In this document: in pieces, positions 24,842 through 36,689 of the stretch
How positions within the stretch are numbered: position 1 is the stretch's first letter
Layout of the letters: every line of letters begins with the position of its first letter
Source: Prunus persica
Lineage: Eukaryota; Streptophyta; Magnoliopsida; Rosales; Rosaceae
DNA: 64,000 nucleotides
NCBI RefSeq assembly: GCF_000346465.2
Contig: NC_034014.1
Location: forward strand, 9,298,505 to 9,362,504
Reading direction: 5' to 3'
Notes under the pieces: model-generated
What the model saw: only the letters and a program-made list of their open reading frames with translations
The model's database searches: none
Told to the model about the DNA's origin: nothing
Position numbers and translations under genes: made by a program

Positions 24842-26947
24842 GGAAAATTGGCGAATTTACCCTTGGTTCACCTAATTTATTCACTAATATCCTTATTTTA
24901 AAACTCAATCACAAATGCCTTTTATAAAAACTCCCTATTGACAACTTATTACCCATTATTCACTTTTTTTTCTTCTTCTGAGTCATTGTTCTCTGAAATA
25001 CTCTCATCTCTCTAGTCTCTTCCTCTTCCTCTTCTTCCTTCTGTCCGTCTTTCACTTTTGTTTAGTCGTTCTGAGTTCTCCCAAATCCTCTTTCACAATT
25101 TCTCAGTCTCACTCTCTCAACCCTTATCTTCTCTCTTCTCTCTTTCACTTGCACCCACATCGGCGACGACGACTTCACCCTTTCCACCTCCATCTCTCAC
25201 GATCTGTCACCTCTTTCGACCTCCATGCATGGTGTCTTAGGTAGCCAGCTCGGCTTTTCTGCTTCACATTTGGGTTTTCTTCTCCTTGTTTCAATTTCAT
25301 ATATGGGTTTGGATTTTTTGTGCTTGATGTGAGTTCAAGTCCCTCCAAGTTAAATTTGAGTGAGATTGTACAAAAATTTGTTGAAACATAATTGTGGGTT
25401 TAATTTAAAATTATGGGTTCTTCTTCTTCTTCTTCTTCTTCTTCTATGATATGCTATCTCTGAGATGACACCCCCAATTGCTTTCTTCTTTGCTTCTTCG
25501 TCTTCTCTTCTCTGATATGCTCTATTTGAGATGAAATCCCAATTTTGCATATCCTCTCTCTCTCTCTCTCTCTCTCTCACATTGATTCCCATCCCTAATT
25601 CCCAAATTATCCATGTTCTTCTTTTCCTAGCTCCAAAGACCCATCTTCCTCATCCACATCATTAGCCACAAGCACCACCAACGAGTTGGCAAACCTAATA
25701 TGTAATATTTGTTCTTGAAATGGGTGGATTAGCATTGACTTTAAATTTTTGTTTTAAAAAGAAGCATTTATTTGTCTGAAACCCAACAAAAACTTTCCAA
25801 GACAGACTTGAAAAAAAAAGTGATACGACAATGATAAAATAGCAATACAGGGCCAATACGATGACAATAGTAAGACAATAAAAAAAAATTAGAAATTTCA
25901 GATTTATTGCGTGTATATTGCTTGTTTATTGCAATAAACATGCTCAGCAAGATAACTCTAATACAAGCTTTCTCCCTTCGTGTATATTGCTTGTTTATTA
26001 CGTATGTATTGCTTATTTATTGCATGTATATTGCATGATTATTGCATATTTATTGCATGTGGATTGCTTGTTTATTGCATGTGTATTGTCTGTTTATTGC
26101 GCGTATATCGCATGTTTATTGCAGACCTCACCAAAGAACCCAAAAAGAATCAGCTGCGAGTTGGAAGAGATAACTAAGAGGAGAGGAGCTGCGAGTCAGA
26201 CCTCACCGAAAAACCTAAAATTTGTTGCACAATCCCAAGACAAACTGAGAAAAATTTGTTGCACAATCCCAAAATTTTATAAATAAGATTCAAGCATAAT
26301 ATTCCTTAAAAAGTTCTTGTATAATCTCACTGAAATAATATTCTCTACACAAGCTGAACATATTAATTGTAAACCCAGAGAGTAAAATTTTAAATTAAAC
26401 CCACAATTATATTTCAACAAATTTCTGTACAATCTCACTCAAATTTGACTTGGAGGGACTTGAACTCACATCAAGCACCAAAAATCCAAACCCATATATG
26501 AAATTGAAACAAGGAGAAGAAAACCCAAATGTGAAGCAGAAAAGCCGAGTTGGCTACCTGAGACGCCATGCATGGAGGTCGAAAGAGGTGACAGAGAGTG
26601 AGAGATGGAGGTGGAAAGGTTGAGGTCGTCATCGCCGATGTGGGTGCGAGTGAAAGAGAAGAGAAGGGTTGAGAGAGTGAGACTGAGAAATTGTGAAAGA
26701 GGATTTGGGAGAGCTCAGAACGGCTAAACAAAAGTGAAAGATGGACAGAAGGAAGAAGAGGAAGAGGAAGAGACTAGAGAGATGAGAGTATTTCAGAGAG
26801 CAATGACTCAGAAGAAAAAAACTAAGTGAAGGATGGGCAATAGGCTGTCAATAGGGAGTTTTTATAAGGGGCATTTGTGATTGGGTTTCAAAATAAGGAT
26901 ATTAGTGAATAAATTAGGTGAGCCGGGGGTAAAGCCACCAATTTCCC
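24842..26947. mobile_element. Long-TIR MULE, non-autonomous, with 9-bp target duplication
   Basis: The element is 2,106 bp. It is flanked by exact 9-bp duplications AATATTCAA (24833-24841 and 26948-26956), the Mutator signature. The left terminus is GGAAAATTGGCGAATTTACC; the right, reversed, is GGGAAATTGGTGGCTTTACC. The inverted arms run about 570 bp (24842-25412 against 26386-26947) and are highly similar; matching open frames in the arms (25,058-25,240 plus strand and 26,471-26,731 minus strand) are mirror images. The interior has (TTC)n and (TC)n tracts and an 11-bp tandem repeat. No transposase is encoded, so it would depend on a MuDR relative. Confidence 0.88.
25904..26124 (+). repeat. 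11-bp minisatellite inside the MULE
   Basis: Around 15-18 diverged copies of an 11-base unit of form TDTATTGCWTG (TTTATTGCATG alternating with TATATTGCTTG), interrupted once near 25,935-25,980. Since 33 bp equals 11 codons, all frames stay open through it, giving spurious Cys/Tyr/Ile-rich frames that should not be called genes. Confidence 0.8.
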
Positions 26948-26956
26948 AATATTCAA

Positions 26957-28409
26957 TATGACATTGGTAAAAATATATATATATATATATATGACTTTGT
27001 TTTTATGAACCACCATATTTGAATGTTTTAATCCGACGGTTCATAATAAGTTTTGAGAAATAAAAAACAAACAAAAAAGGAAAAAGAAACACCAAATTAG
27101 AGGTAGCCAATTCCCATATATGAGGTCAAAATGGGAAGAAATATTTGTGTTCGGTGAGTGAATCACATAAGAGCATCTACAATCACACTTCTTAATTTTT
27201 AGTTAAAATTTAGCAAAAAAACACTCCATAAATCTATTTTAATTTCAAGTACAATCATACTTTCTAGTTTAGGGAGTTATGAATATTTTATTTATCTTTT
27301 AATTCAATTTTTTAATAAAATAAAGGCAAAAGAATAACAACAAATAACAGTTAATATTAAATAAATTATAAAGATAATATTAAAATAAGAGTGCTGCTAT
27401 TTCCTACCCTTAATCCTATTTTCTCACCCACTTTATATTCAAAATTTGAAGCGTTAATTACAATTTTGGTCACTAGGATTAGGCCAGAAAACAAGTTTAG
27501 CACCGTGATTTTAATTGTCCCGATTTCGTCACGGTTCTTCAAGTTGTTAACAAATCAGGTCCAAGCCTTCAATTTTGTCAGTTTGGCAGGGGATTTATTG
27601 TCATTTCATCCCAACCCACCATCAAAAGCGTGTAAAAACTCAAATCCTCATGTAAAACGTCAAATTGGGGATTAGGTTTTACTTAGCAAGAAAAAATGGG
27701 CTCGATTCAAAGTCAATTCTCAGTGGTTTCTCACTCAATTCTCGGTCGATTAAGGTTCCATTGTAACAAGCGTATGAATTTTGGAAGATTTTGGGTTTGA
27801 TTTCGTGTGGGTTCCGGGTTTATTTCGGAGATTGTCGAAGCATGGTGGGTGCGAAACGTATGAAACCAAAGAAACGTCCATTTGATCCAGGTGAGATTTT
27901 GGACTGGTTTGTGGTTGTTGTATGATCAGCTCTGTAGTTTATGAATTTATATATCACTATGTTGCGATTGAGAGTCAATGTCATGCGAGTTACTATCAGT
28001 TATTTCTACTAGTTTGGTAGGGACTTTATTTGTCCTACGGGGTTGGTTTAAATTTGTTTATTGTAACTTTTGTGTTGTTTGTACTTTTATATGCATTCAT
28101 CACATGTAGTTAAGCCCACTTAACATGGTGGGTGAATAGTTTAAGTTGCAAAAGGTTGTGCTTTTAACCTGTGGTGTTATTTGGTTCCGGCCAAAAAGGG
28201 GTGTTGTCTTGTAGTGCTTTAGGAATATAATATGGTGTTGTCTGGTTGTACATATACAGTGGCCATCCTTCATAAATTCATTGTTTACCACCAAATTGTC
28301 ATATATAAGCTGCAAAATATGTTAATGCATTGCTTAGATTATACTAATAATGTGAATATAATTATTGTTTTTGTATTTCAATATTTTGAACATATTTTCT
28401 TTATTTTGC
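26957..28409. other. Non-coding, MITE and MULE 5' remains
   Basis: Contains an (AT)n run at about 26,974-26,991 and a GAGCATCTACAATCACAC terminus-like motif near 27,173 without a partner. From about 27,440 the sequence looks like the 5' part of an autonomous MULE: a leader, and a short exon-like ATGGTGGGTGCGAAACG at 27,842 with a GT donor after GATCCAG. I found no defined left end. Confidence 0.35.
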
Positions 28410-28569
28410 AGATGGTGGATACTTCACTTTGGAGTTAAGATGTGTGGGAAGTTTGTCAACAATGGAATGTCTTATGAGGGAGATATGACAAATATTTATG
28501 ACAATGTAGATTCATATAGGTTTTCTGTTAGTATGAAATTTGTATTGTCATTTCCTAGACTTTAGCATA

Positions 28570-29664
28570 GGTGAAAAATTAGTGTGTGAAGAATTGTTAC
28601 TGGACGTTTTGGCACAACTCGTTCAATCTCATACTTCCGAGGCATGACTTAACCGATATGAGAAATTGATTTCAGGTAACTCATGACATAATCATGCATT
28701 CATTATAGGATTCCTAATTGGAGTTATTTTCACTCAAAGTATTTTTATCTTAATCTTATTTTTAATAGGATTAGATTTTATCTCTTAATATTACTTTCCT
28801 AGTTGAACTCTATTTTGATTTAGATTAAAAATATTATGTTTTCATTATCTTGGACTTGGAAAGGATGTTTTAATTAATATCCTATTTGGTTTCGTGTTTA
28901 CATCTTGATATATATTGTTTCATTGGATAAACAATTGATTGGAGTGCAATTGAGAATATGACGAAACCATATAAGATTCTATGACTATCAAATTGAATGC
29001 AGGGCAAGATATTGAGTTGTGGTTGTGGGTCTTCACGTGGATTGTGGAGAATAAGTTTTGTATAAATCATTGTGTGCATCTCTTTGGTTTAGTACAATTT
29101 TTGATATTTGTGTTGAGTATATAGGATACTTAAGCAAAAGCTGCTGTGCATATATTTGAGATAAATAATCAAGTGTTCTATGTTTACTTGGTGATTTATC
29201 AAACACTTTAATAATTCATATTGCATTCATATGCATGTCGGTGACTCATGCGGTTGAGGGCACCAAGACCGTGGTGTCGGTTTTCCTCCGACGAGCTTGA
29301 AGCAATTGTGGCCAGTATTGCGTTCAACATAAGGAGTGTCGAAGATCATCCCGTGACAGAAGTTAAGTTACGAAGAAGTCGGTAAACATTATCTAGAATG
29401 TGTCTAGGATAAGTGTGTAAGTACTTCTTGTAATCATCATTCTATAGTGAATTTGTATTGGACTAAGGAGTCTCGTGGATTTTCCCCAGAGGTGGGGTTT
29501 TACCACGTAAAATAATTCTCTGCGTGTTCTTTTATTTTATGCTCAGCACGTTTCAGGATTGATAAGCCATATCAATCCTGCTACCGAAGTTTAGTTTTAC
29601 TTATTTGATTATAATCTTAAATTGGCCTATTCACCCTCCTTTAGGCATTTTTAGTCATCCTACA
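28570..29664. mobile_element. LTR-like insertion or intron within the MuDR remains
   Basis: This 1.1 kb separates two stretches of the transposase (NVDSYRFSV before, YYHF after). Its right end, GGAGTCTCGTGGATTTTCCC through to CATCCTACA, has the look of a Copia LTR 3' end. The left border could be a splice donor (GTTA|GTATGA), so an LTR fragment may lie in an original intron. I found no target duplication. Confidence 0.4.
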
Positions 29665-31074
29665 GGTATTATCATTTTCTACAATAGAATTAAGGGATAT
29701 TATGAATGAATGTGAGATTAAAACTGCAAGCGATTTTATTATACATTTTCTGGAAAGGGAGTACATGAAGGGCTATTAGGGTTGAAATATGATTCTGAAA
29801 TATTAGCTATATTACCTTTCATCCCTAGCAATAGGCATATAGTGGTGCATGTAGATCATGATGTTGATGTGTCTGATGTTATTGAGGAGGTTTACACCCA
29901 ATCACTTGGTACACAATATGAAGAATTTTTTAATGATATCCCAAATGATTGCTTTAGTCAAGTAGATGAGAATGTTGTTAAGACACAAGGAAATACACCT
30001 TATCATACACATTTTGCAAACCCTCAAAAGGCCAATGATCATAATGAATATATTGTTGTTAATGATGATGAGACTGAGGATACTAATGGGGAAGCTACTG
30101 AGGGTGATGGGGAAGCTGCTAAAGGTAATGGTAAGGCTTCACTTCATAATGTTCCTATTTATGAAGACCGTGATGATGAATCTGACGAAGAGATATATAT
30201 ATAATGAGGAGAATGATGCAGCTCTTGAGGATAACCATTGGTTTCAAAACAATGTTGAGATTCCTAAGGTACATGTATTTGTAGATAAAAAGAAGCAAAA
30301 GAAGGAGCTTGTATTTATGGAGAAAAAAAAAAGGATGAGCCTTATACCTAATGGTAACATGAATGATAATTTGCCTGAGGAGAATTATAGCTCAGATAGC
30401 TTTGGTAGTCCACCTAACTCTGATGACAAGGGACATACACAAAGGTTTATAGAGTTCAATGCTAATACTGACATGGAGAACCCGCAATTTGAAATAGAAA
30501 TGTTATTTGGCTCTAAACATAAGTTGAGAGAAGCTATTTCAAACTATGTTGTCATACAGGGTTATGAAGTGAAAGTGACTAAAAAGGATGCAAGCAAAGT
30601 GTCTGAAATGCAAGGGGAATTTATGGGCTTCTTTTATGGAAGAATGGACTTTGCAAATTAGGAGTATGACAGACCGGCACACTTGTAGCAAAAGTTATAA
30701 CAACCCTCAAGCTACTTCAACTTTTCTTGCAAAGAAATACATTGATGTAATTAGAGATCAGCCCAAGATAAGTTTGAGGACACTCCATGCTTATGTTAAG
30801 AGGGACACAAGTTTGGATATCAGTTTCAGTATAATTGGTAGGGCTAGGCAGAAGGTAGTTGAAATAATTGAGGGAACTTATGCTTCACAGTACTCTAAGT
30901 TGTGGGAGTATTGTGAAGAGGTTAAGCAACCAATGTGGGTAGCACTATGATGATGAAGCTTGAAGCCCCTTTATTTTCAAAGGTTGTATGTATATTTGGA
31001 TGGCTGCAAAAAAAAAAAAAGGATTTCTAGCTAGTTGTGTTGATGGATGCCATTTGAAATGCACATTCTAAGGT

Positions 31075-31515
31075 ATGTGCTTGTCTTATAGTTTATCAGA
31101 TGTCTTATATATTTCAAGGTATGTGTCACAAGAGATAGGATAGACAAAGCTTTCTGTCTTATATGTATGATGTTTCGGTACATTCTTCCTGGGCCGGGTT
31201 TACTTGTTTATATGTCTACTCTCTTATGACTATTGATTTCTTCTCAGTGCGGGTTTATCCTTATGACTCCTTCTCGTGAACTAGGGTCAAATAAATAGAT
31301 GGATTGCCCTTTCCTATCCTGGAAGTTGATCCCTGTTGTCCAAAGCGTTCTAAAAGCAAGTAAATTATGGGACTTGGATCCCGGATAGAAGTAAGATGAT
31401 TCAACACCGACCGAGAAAATAACCCGCCTCTTTCTCCAATTTCAGAACCTCTAGTGCTTGCCTTATCTATGAAATGACGTGGAAGTTCAGCATGTGAATC
31501 TATTTATGCAATTTT
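31075..31515. other. Unexplained 440-bp insertion in the MuDR core
   Basis: Interrupts the transposase between VDGCHLK and the following GIDPNDN segment. Base composition is more even than the neighbours (for example CCTGGAAGTTGATCCCTG and GGATCCCGGATAGAAG). It may be organellar DNA captured into the nucleus or another transposon piece. There are no open frames of note. Confidence 0.35.
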
Positions 31516-31629
31516 TTATAGGGCAATTACTTGTGGCAATGGGGCATTGATCCAAATGACAATATGTACCCTATTGCCTATGTTGTGGCTGAGTTGGAGA
31601 CCAAAGAAACATGGTGTTGGTTACTAGAT

Positions 31630-32306
31630 TTGACCAAATGATATTAGTAAAATGCAAATTGTTGTTGTTTCATATGGAAGTCATATTGCCACTGTATTGC
31701 CTCCCTAGCACCTTTTTTTCAAGTGTGTGTAGTGGGATTATATAGTTTTTGTATTGCCATAGTACAGCTCCTATATTTAATTCTTCGTCTTATTCTTTTA
31801 ATTGAATTCTTGATTCAATTTCTTTCAAATTTTGGAATTTAGGGCAAGGATTTAGGTATTTGAATTGAACATAAAAAGACACATTAATTAAAACCAATTA
31901 TGTCTGGTGTATTGCCCTTATAGTAGCATCGTATTGCCTCCTTATTGCTCCTCTATTGATATCGTATTGCCTTTTTTTTCAAGTCTGCATGGGAATGAAA
32001 TTATAATACAGTTTTTGTATTGCCTTTGTATTACTATTGTATTGCTACGGTATTGCTCCTATATGCTATGGCATTGCGTTTTTTTATTAACTATATCTAG
32101 GAATGAAATTATAATGCAGTATTTGTATTGCCTTTGTATTGTCGTCGTATTGATGTTTTATAGAACCCAATTTCCGTCCTTTTGTCTTTATTCAAACACA
32201 AATTTGAAAAAAATGTGCTAGGGAGGCAATACAGTGGCAATATGAGTTCATCTGAAACAACAACAGATTGCATTTTACTAATGTCATTTGGTCAAATATG
32301 GGTTCA
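31630..32306. mobile_element. Foldback element with TATTGCC repeats
   Basis: The left arm at about 31,632-31,730 (TTTGACCAAATGATATTAGT to CTCCCTAGCACCTTTTTTTC) is repeated inverted at about 32,197-32,302. Arms are near 100 bp with roughly 85-90% identity by eye. The spacer holds two to three diverged copies of an approximately 110-bp unit rich in GTATTGCC. It sits at the end of the dead transposase. Confidence 0.65.
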
Positions 32307-33325
32307 CTATAGGAATAATACCAACTCATGCTCAGATTGCATGTGGTCCCTAAAGCAATAATGGCAATTTCATCATCTCTCAACTTGAAATACGAGGAAC
32401 CAACATCGATTCCATAGTTTGTGATGTTGGACAGCCCCATATAACCAGAACCTAAAAGAAGAATTCTTGTGGATTTTGAAATTTGGAGCAATTGCAGTGG
32501 AATTATGGAAGAAGTATCCTTTCTCTGATTATGGAAGCAACTCCCTTTCTCTGTTTCTCAGTCTCTATCTCTTTTTCTCTATTTCTTAGTTTAGGGTTTG
32601 TTATAAGGTGAAGAAGAGAAGAAGAGAGAAGAAGAGAGAAGAATGAAAATGAAAAAGTGAGAAGAAGGCAATACATGAACAATAAAGAGTATTTATAGGC
32701 TTTTGTTTTCAGTATGTCATCAAACCATACACTTAGGCCATCCTTAATTGGGTCTTTATTTTGGGCTCAATCACCATGGGGCTCTCAAATATACTGCCAA
32801 AGACCAAAAAGGCATCCCCAATGACATTGATTTTGGGCTCTAAATGATGAAGTCCCACTGAAAAGGTCTCTAAATCTATGGATATGGATAGAGCCCCTAG
32901 AGCCCGAGCAGGCCCCACGAGGAAGAAAAGGCTGAGCCCGCTTGAGTGACACTAGAAACTGCTTCACTCTCCTCAATGCAGCTACTCCATCTACTCACCC
33001 ATCATGCATTCAACAATTTTTGCCCATCCAACGGTTGGTCTTTGAAAATTAATACTCACCCTCATCATTGAAGATGCTCCAGCTCAAGCATTATTAACAC
33101 TTTATTTATTTATTATTATTGTGCAATTAAATTTTCCCTATAAAACACACATTCTTTAAAATTTTCGCACCACCAATATCATTCACCACATCTATTTAAT
33201 TTTTCACTCATAAAATTATTTATAATTGTTGGTATTTTTTTTTGGTAATCTCTCAACATCCTTATGAAAAAATTATTTTAACAAATATTAAATCAAAGGA
33301 TGTTTTTATGTTCAAAGTCTTAATG
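32307..33325. other. No gene; transposon-like AT-rich DNA
   Basis: A minus-strand frame at 32,310-32,491 (GSGYMGLSNITNYGIDVGSS) has codon-like texture but I cannot assign it; it may be a captured fragment. GAAGAA purine repeats lie at 32,610-32,665. The stretch 32,735-33,080 resembles an old MITE (GGCCATCCTTAATTGGG and GAAGATGCTCC) without clear paired ends. Confidence 0.3.
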
Positions 33326-33330
33326 ATATG

Positions 33331-33607
33331 TGTAATGACCCAAACCTAAAATTCATATTTAATTAGTAATTTATTATGCGGAAAGACAATTTTGCCCTTG
33401 GAATAATTTATGAACGAAAAGTTGACTTTTTGACCAAAAAGGAATTTGACAATTCCACATACACCGTTGCGTAGAGCACGACGAAATGAGTTCACAGACA
33501 CGAAGTGAGCTCGAATCGGAGTTTTAACGAAGAAAATGCGATTAAAATATCACGATGGGCAAAATGGTAATTAGGAAAAATCAGATTTGTTTTATAAAAC
33601 CTCAGTT

Positions 33608-33661
<54 letters not shown>

Positions 33662-35916
33662 GTCGCACCAACCCCCCAGCCGAATTTTCTTCTCCTCGCC
33701 ACCACCACGTTCGGCCATCAATTCCGTCGGCACCAGTCCCAAAAGAACCAGCTCGTCCTCCTCTACACATCTCAGCCCTCAGCCGCTCCACTCCGCCGCT
33801 GGCGTCGCCGGAAATTGCAGAAAATCGATCGGTTTTGTCAAAATTTCAACCTGTTCGTTCTCCTTCAATTCTCCTCCAAATTTGTCGAGTAAGGGATGGA
33901 TTTCTACCTATTTTCCATGCTCTAGCTGATGGTTGGGTAGGTTTGCATCGATTTTGACCGTAGCTAGCTCAGTTTGTAATTTGAAATTTTGCCGGTTTAC
34001 GGACTCCGTGTTCGGCCACTTCCGGTCAGTTTTTGGGGTAGGTCCAAGAACAAAAGTGGTTCCAAATATGGTGTTATACCTAGGGTAGGAGTTTGGAACC
34101 GTGGTTTTGAGATTTTCCGGCGATGCGTTATCGCTTTGGACACCCATCGCTGCCGGCGCGTGCGGCGGCGCGTGGGTGAGGGTGGTGCAGTGACACTGTG
34201 TCTTGATGCAATTATTAGGTTGTCACGAGAGCGTAGAAATTCGCGGATCTCAATTTGGATACCGTTTGAGCCTCGAACGGATTTTCCATATTGTGCGATT
34301 ATCGGGTTCAATATTGTTGAGCCGTTGGATCGTAATCAATTTTAGGTATGTTACTCTAGATAATTTTAGAATCGTGTAGGATTCGACGGATTGTGAATCG
34401 GAGTCCTGGATACTACGAAAACGCGAACCCTAGAGCTAGGGTTTAGAAATTATGCGATTACAGGATTGTGATCAATCCGACCGTCCGATCGACATCAATA
34501 CCCTCGGGACATGTGTCCTAAATATATTGGACCTTCTAGCGGCATCCGGATCATATTGTGAGGTCATGGACCCGTGGGGTTCCGGATTGACTTTTTGGAC
34601 TTTAGCGCTTTTTGAGTCCCAAGATACCGCTAAACTATCCCACGTGGAAGGAAAGCTGTTATGGGCATAGGGATCACTTTAAATTGACGCACGTACTTTT
34701 AGGAGCCGGGGGTAGGGTTTTAATTTAATACTATATTGTATTAATAGAATATTATGGTCATTGAATCAGGCACCCGGGCACCAGTTGACCCGCAGGAGGG
34801 ACCTTCAAGAGGTCCAGCGAGCTCGAACTATCAGTGAGTGGACTCCTGATTTTAATAAATGAATTTAAGCAGTTCAGTTTCAATTATAAGTTGTTTTAGT
34901 CTGTTAAATATTTTATATTGCATGCCGCCGAGTGAAATTTCCTTTAAAGAATCTAGGAAAAGATATTCTCGTTAATTATCAGATAAATGGCAGCAGAATT
35001 TTAAAGGTTACAGAAAGTTAATTATTCAACAGTTTTGCTTCATAAACTTTATATTTTCTTAAACCACCTTGTACCCAGATATTAAATGTTGCCTTCGGAG
35101 TATATTTGTTGCCTTCGGTTTAGTCAGCATGCTTGACAGTTGCCCCACGAGTTCCTTGGTACTCGAACTCGTGTGGAGCAAGTAATGCGGATAAAGGTGG
35201 ACTACGGTTCCCTGAATCCTGCGAGCTGCGGCTCGGACTGACCTCGTGTCACTGAGACCTGCGAGTATATGTCACCTATGGTGATGCAAGGAATTGACGG
35301 ATATAAGGATTTGACGGAAATAGAGGTACACCTAGGTGATAGTTTTCAACTGTTTTCAAATGTATAGTTATATACATGCAAGTATTTCAGAAATAAAGAG
35401 AATAAGCTAGTTTGTATAACTGTTTTTACAAGTGGGGTTAGTATGTTCATATGTTATTTTCTAAATTTTATTTTTGAGTCCACTCACCCTTTTTGTTGTT
35501 TTGCGCCCCCAGGCAGTAGACGTGCACAGGAATCCACCACCGGGCCACTTCCCATCTTCCGCGCCTTTCTTTGATGTAGGATTTTGTTTTGTACAAGGAT
35601 TCACTCTTTTGTAAATTCTTAGTAGTCGCTCTGATATGTTGTCCTAGACTGAGACTTGAACTGTTGGAATGTATATATATGTATGCCGGCAGTTGGTTGT
35701 ATATATATATACTTGTTTTGACATGTGTAAATATTTTGGTATTGAGCCAGTTACAAAGGAAACTCTGCCGGTTTTTTGGTAGAAGTCAACCTTGTTATTT
35801 TAGTATGTTTTTTATAGAAGGACAAATAGGTCATTTGTGCCCGACATTCGCCAGGTGTCGGTCACGCATAGGGTCTGGCTCGGATTCCAAAGCGGAATTT
35901 GAATCGAGTCCTGTCA
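33331..35916. mobile_element. Gypsy-type solo LTR, 2,586 bp
   Basis: Begins TGTAATGACCC and ends GAGTCCTGTCA (TG...CA). It is flanked by exact 5-bp duplications ATATG at 33326-33330 and 35917-35921. One long LTR with no internal domain between the duplications is a solo LTR, the product of recombination between the two LTRs of a full element. Start sequence and length resemble Tekay/Del chromovirus LTRs (family knowledge, not verified). A (CT)n tract lies at 33,612-33,659. Weak open frames inside it are not genes. Confidence 0.82.
33612..33659 (+). repeat. (CT)n microsatellite in the solo LTR
   Basis: About 24 perfect CT units, within the LTR. In LTR retrotransposons such tracts often mark the promoter/R region. 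Confidence 0.9.
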
Positions 35917-36147
35917 ATATGTGTGTTTGGTGTTCTGGAATCTCGTCTTAAATTTGATTATTTTGTTGTTAAAATGATCATAAATGAAAAAAAAAAAAAA
36001 CTAATATCACATAAAATAAGTTAACCAAAAAAAAAAGCATAAATCAAAATACATCATAAAAATCCAAATATAGAGCCCAAGTATAAAGCCACGATTGTGA
36101 GAAAAATATCTTTAGAATCCAGAATATCTATGATTGGGATGCCCTTA

Positions 36148-36596
36148 GAGCACTTCCATCCGCAGTGCCATGGTGCAAGTAAGGGTAGACACTGTTCACG
36201 TGAATAGTGACTGCCCTACCCTTTTTAATTTTGCTTTTCCACCTATTGTTATGACAAGTAAAAGCAAATACTATTCACATCAAAATATAAGAAGAGGAAG
36301 TTGTATGGAGTTTTGGTGTGGGAAGTGAGGAACATGACTAGATATTTATAAATAAATAAAAAAATATGAAATTTTTGGTATTTATTTTAATTTTTTATAA
36401 TTTTTTTGGGTATTTAAATTGGTCACTAATGTCATGCTGACACAGCAAACCCACAACAAGCCAGGAAAATCTTGCCTTTGGGCTTGCCCATGTTGATGAG
36501 CCCACTCCTCGCCCGGGCTGGCCTTCACCGTTGGAGTTGGGTTTTGGGAACTAAGAGGCCTTTTGCTCGTGCTGGCCTGCACGGGTGAAAGTGCTC
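36148..36596. mobile_element. PIF/Harbinger-type (Tourist) MITE, 449 bp
   Basis: Terminal inverted repeats GAGCACTTCCATCCG (left) and GAGCACTTTCACCCG (right, reversed) match at 13 of 15 bases. They are bordered by TTA at 36145-36147 and 36597-36599, the 3-bp duplication typical of Harbinger elements. The interior is non-coding. Confidence 0.75.
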
Positions 36597-36689
36597 TTAA
36601 GCCAACCAATTCTACCTCAGTGAAAAAGTAAGGAGATGCTTTTGGTAAGGGGCATTAAAAAGTATTTTTGGTTGTATTAAAAAATTAAA

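Larger units (their letters stand above)
28410..31640 (+). pseudogene. Broken MuDR-type transposase gene
   Basis: Pieces in order. 28,420-28,530 resembles the MULE N terminus (CGKFVNNGMSYEGDMTNIYD). 29,666-30,660 carries an acidic region and the start of the MuDR DNA-binding domain (FGSKHKLREAISNYVVIQGY). A frameshift near 30,590-30,600 moves the frame to AKCLKCKGNLW and MTDRHTCSKSY, continuing to LWEYCEEVKQ near 30,930. About 30,985-31,060 gives LYVYLDGCKK and VDGCHLK (first DDE Asp region). 31,530-31,640 gives GIDPNDNMYPIAYVVAELET and TWCWLLDLT. At least three frameshifts and several stops are present, and the rest of the DDE core is missing. It is dead. The piece order and strand are consistent with one ancestral gene containing later insertions. 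Confidence 0.75.

Noticed and set aside
25058..25240. Short frame repeated inverted at 26,471-26,731
   Set aside because: Mirror copies in the MULE arms, not a gene pair.
25918..26286. Open frame rich in Cys, Tyr and Ile
   Set aside because: Produced by the 11-bp repeat staying open in all frames; inside a MULE.
33492..34345. Several overlapping frames on both strands
   Set aside because: Within the Gypsy solo LTR; includes Arg-Glu and Ser-Leu runs from the CT microsatellite.
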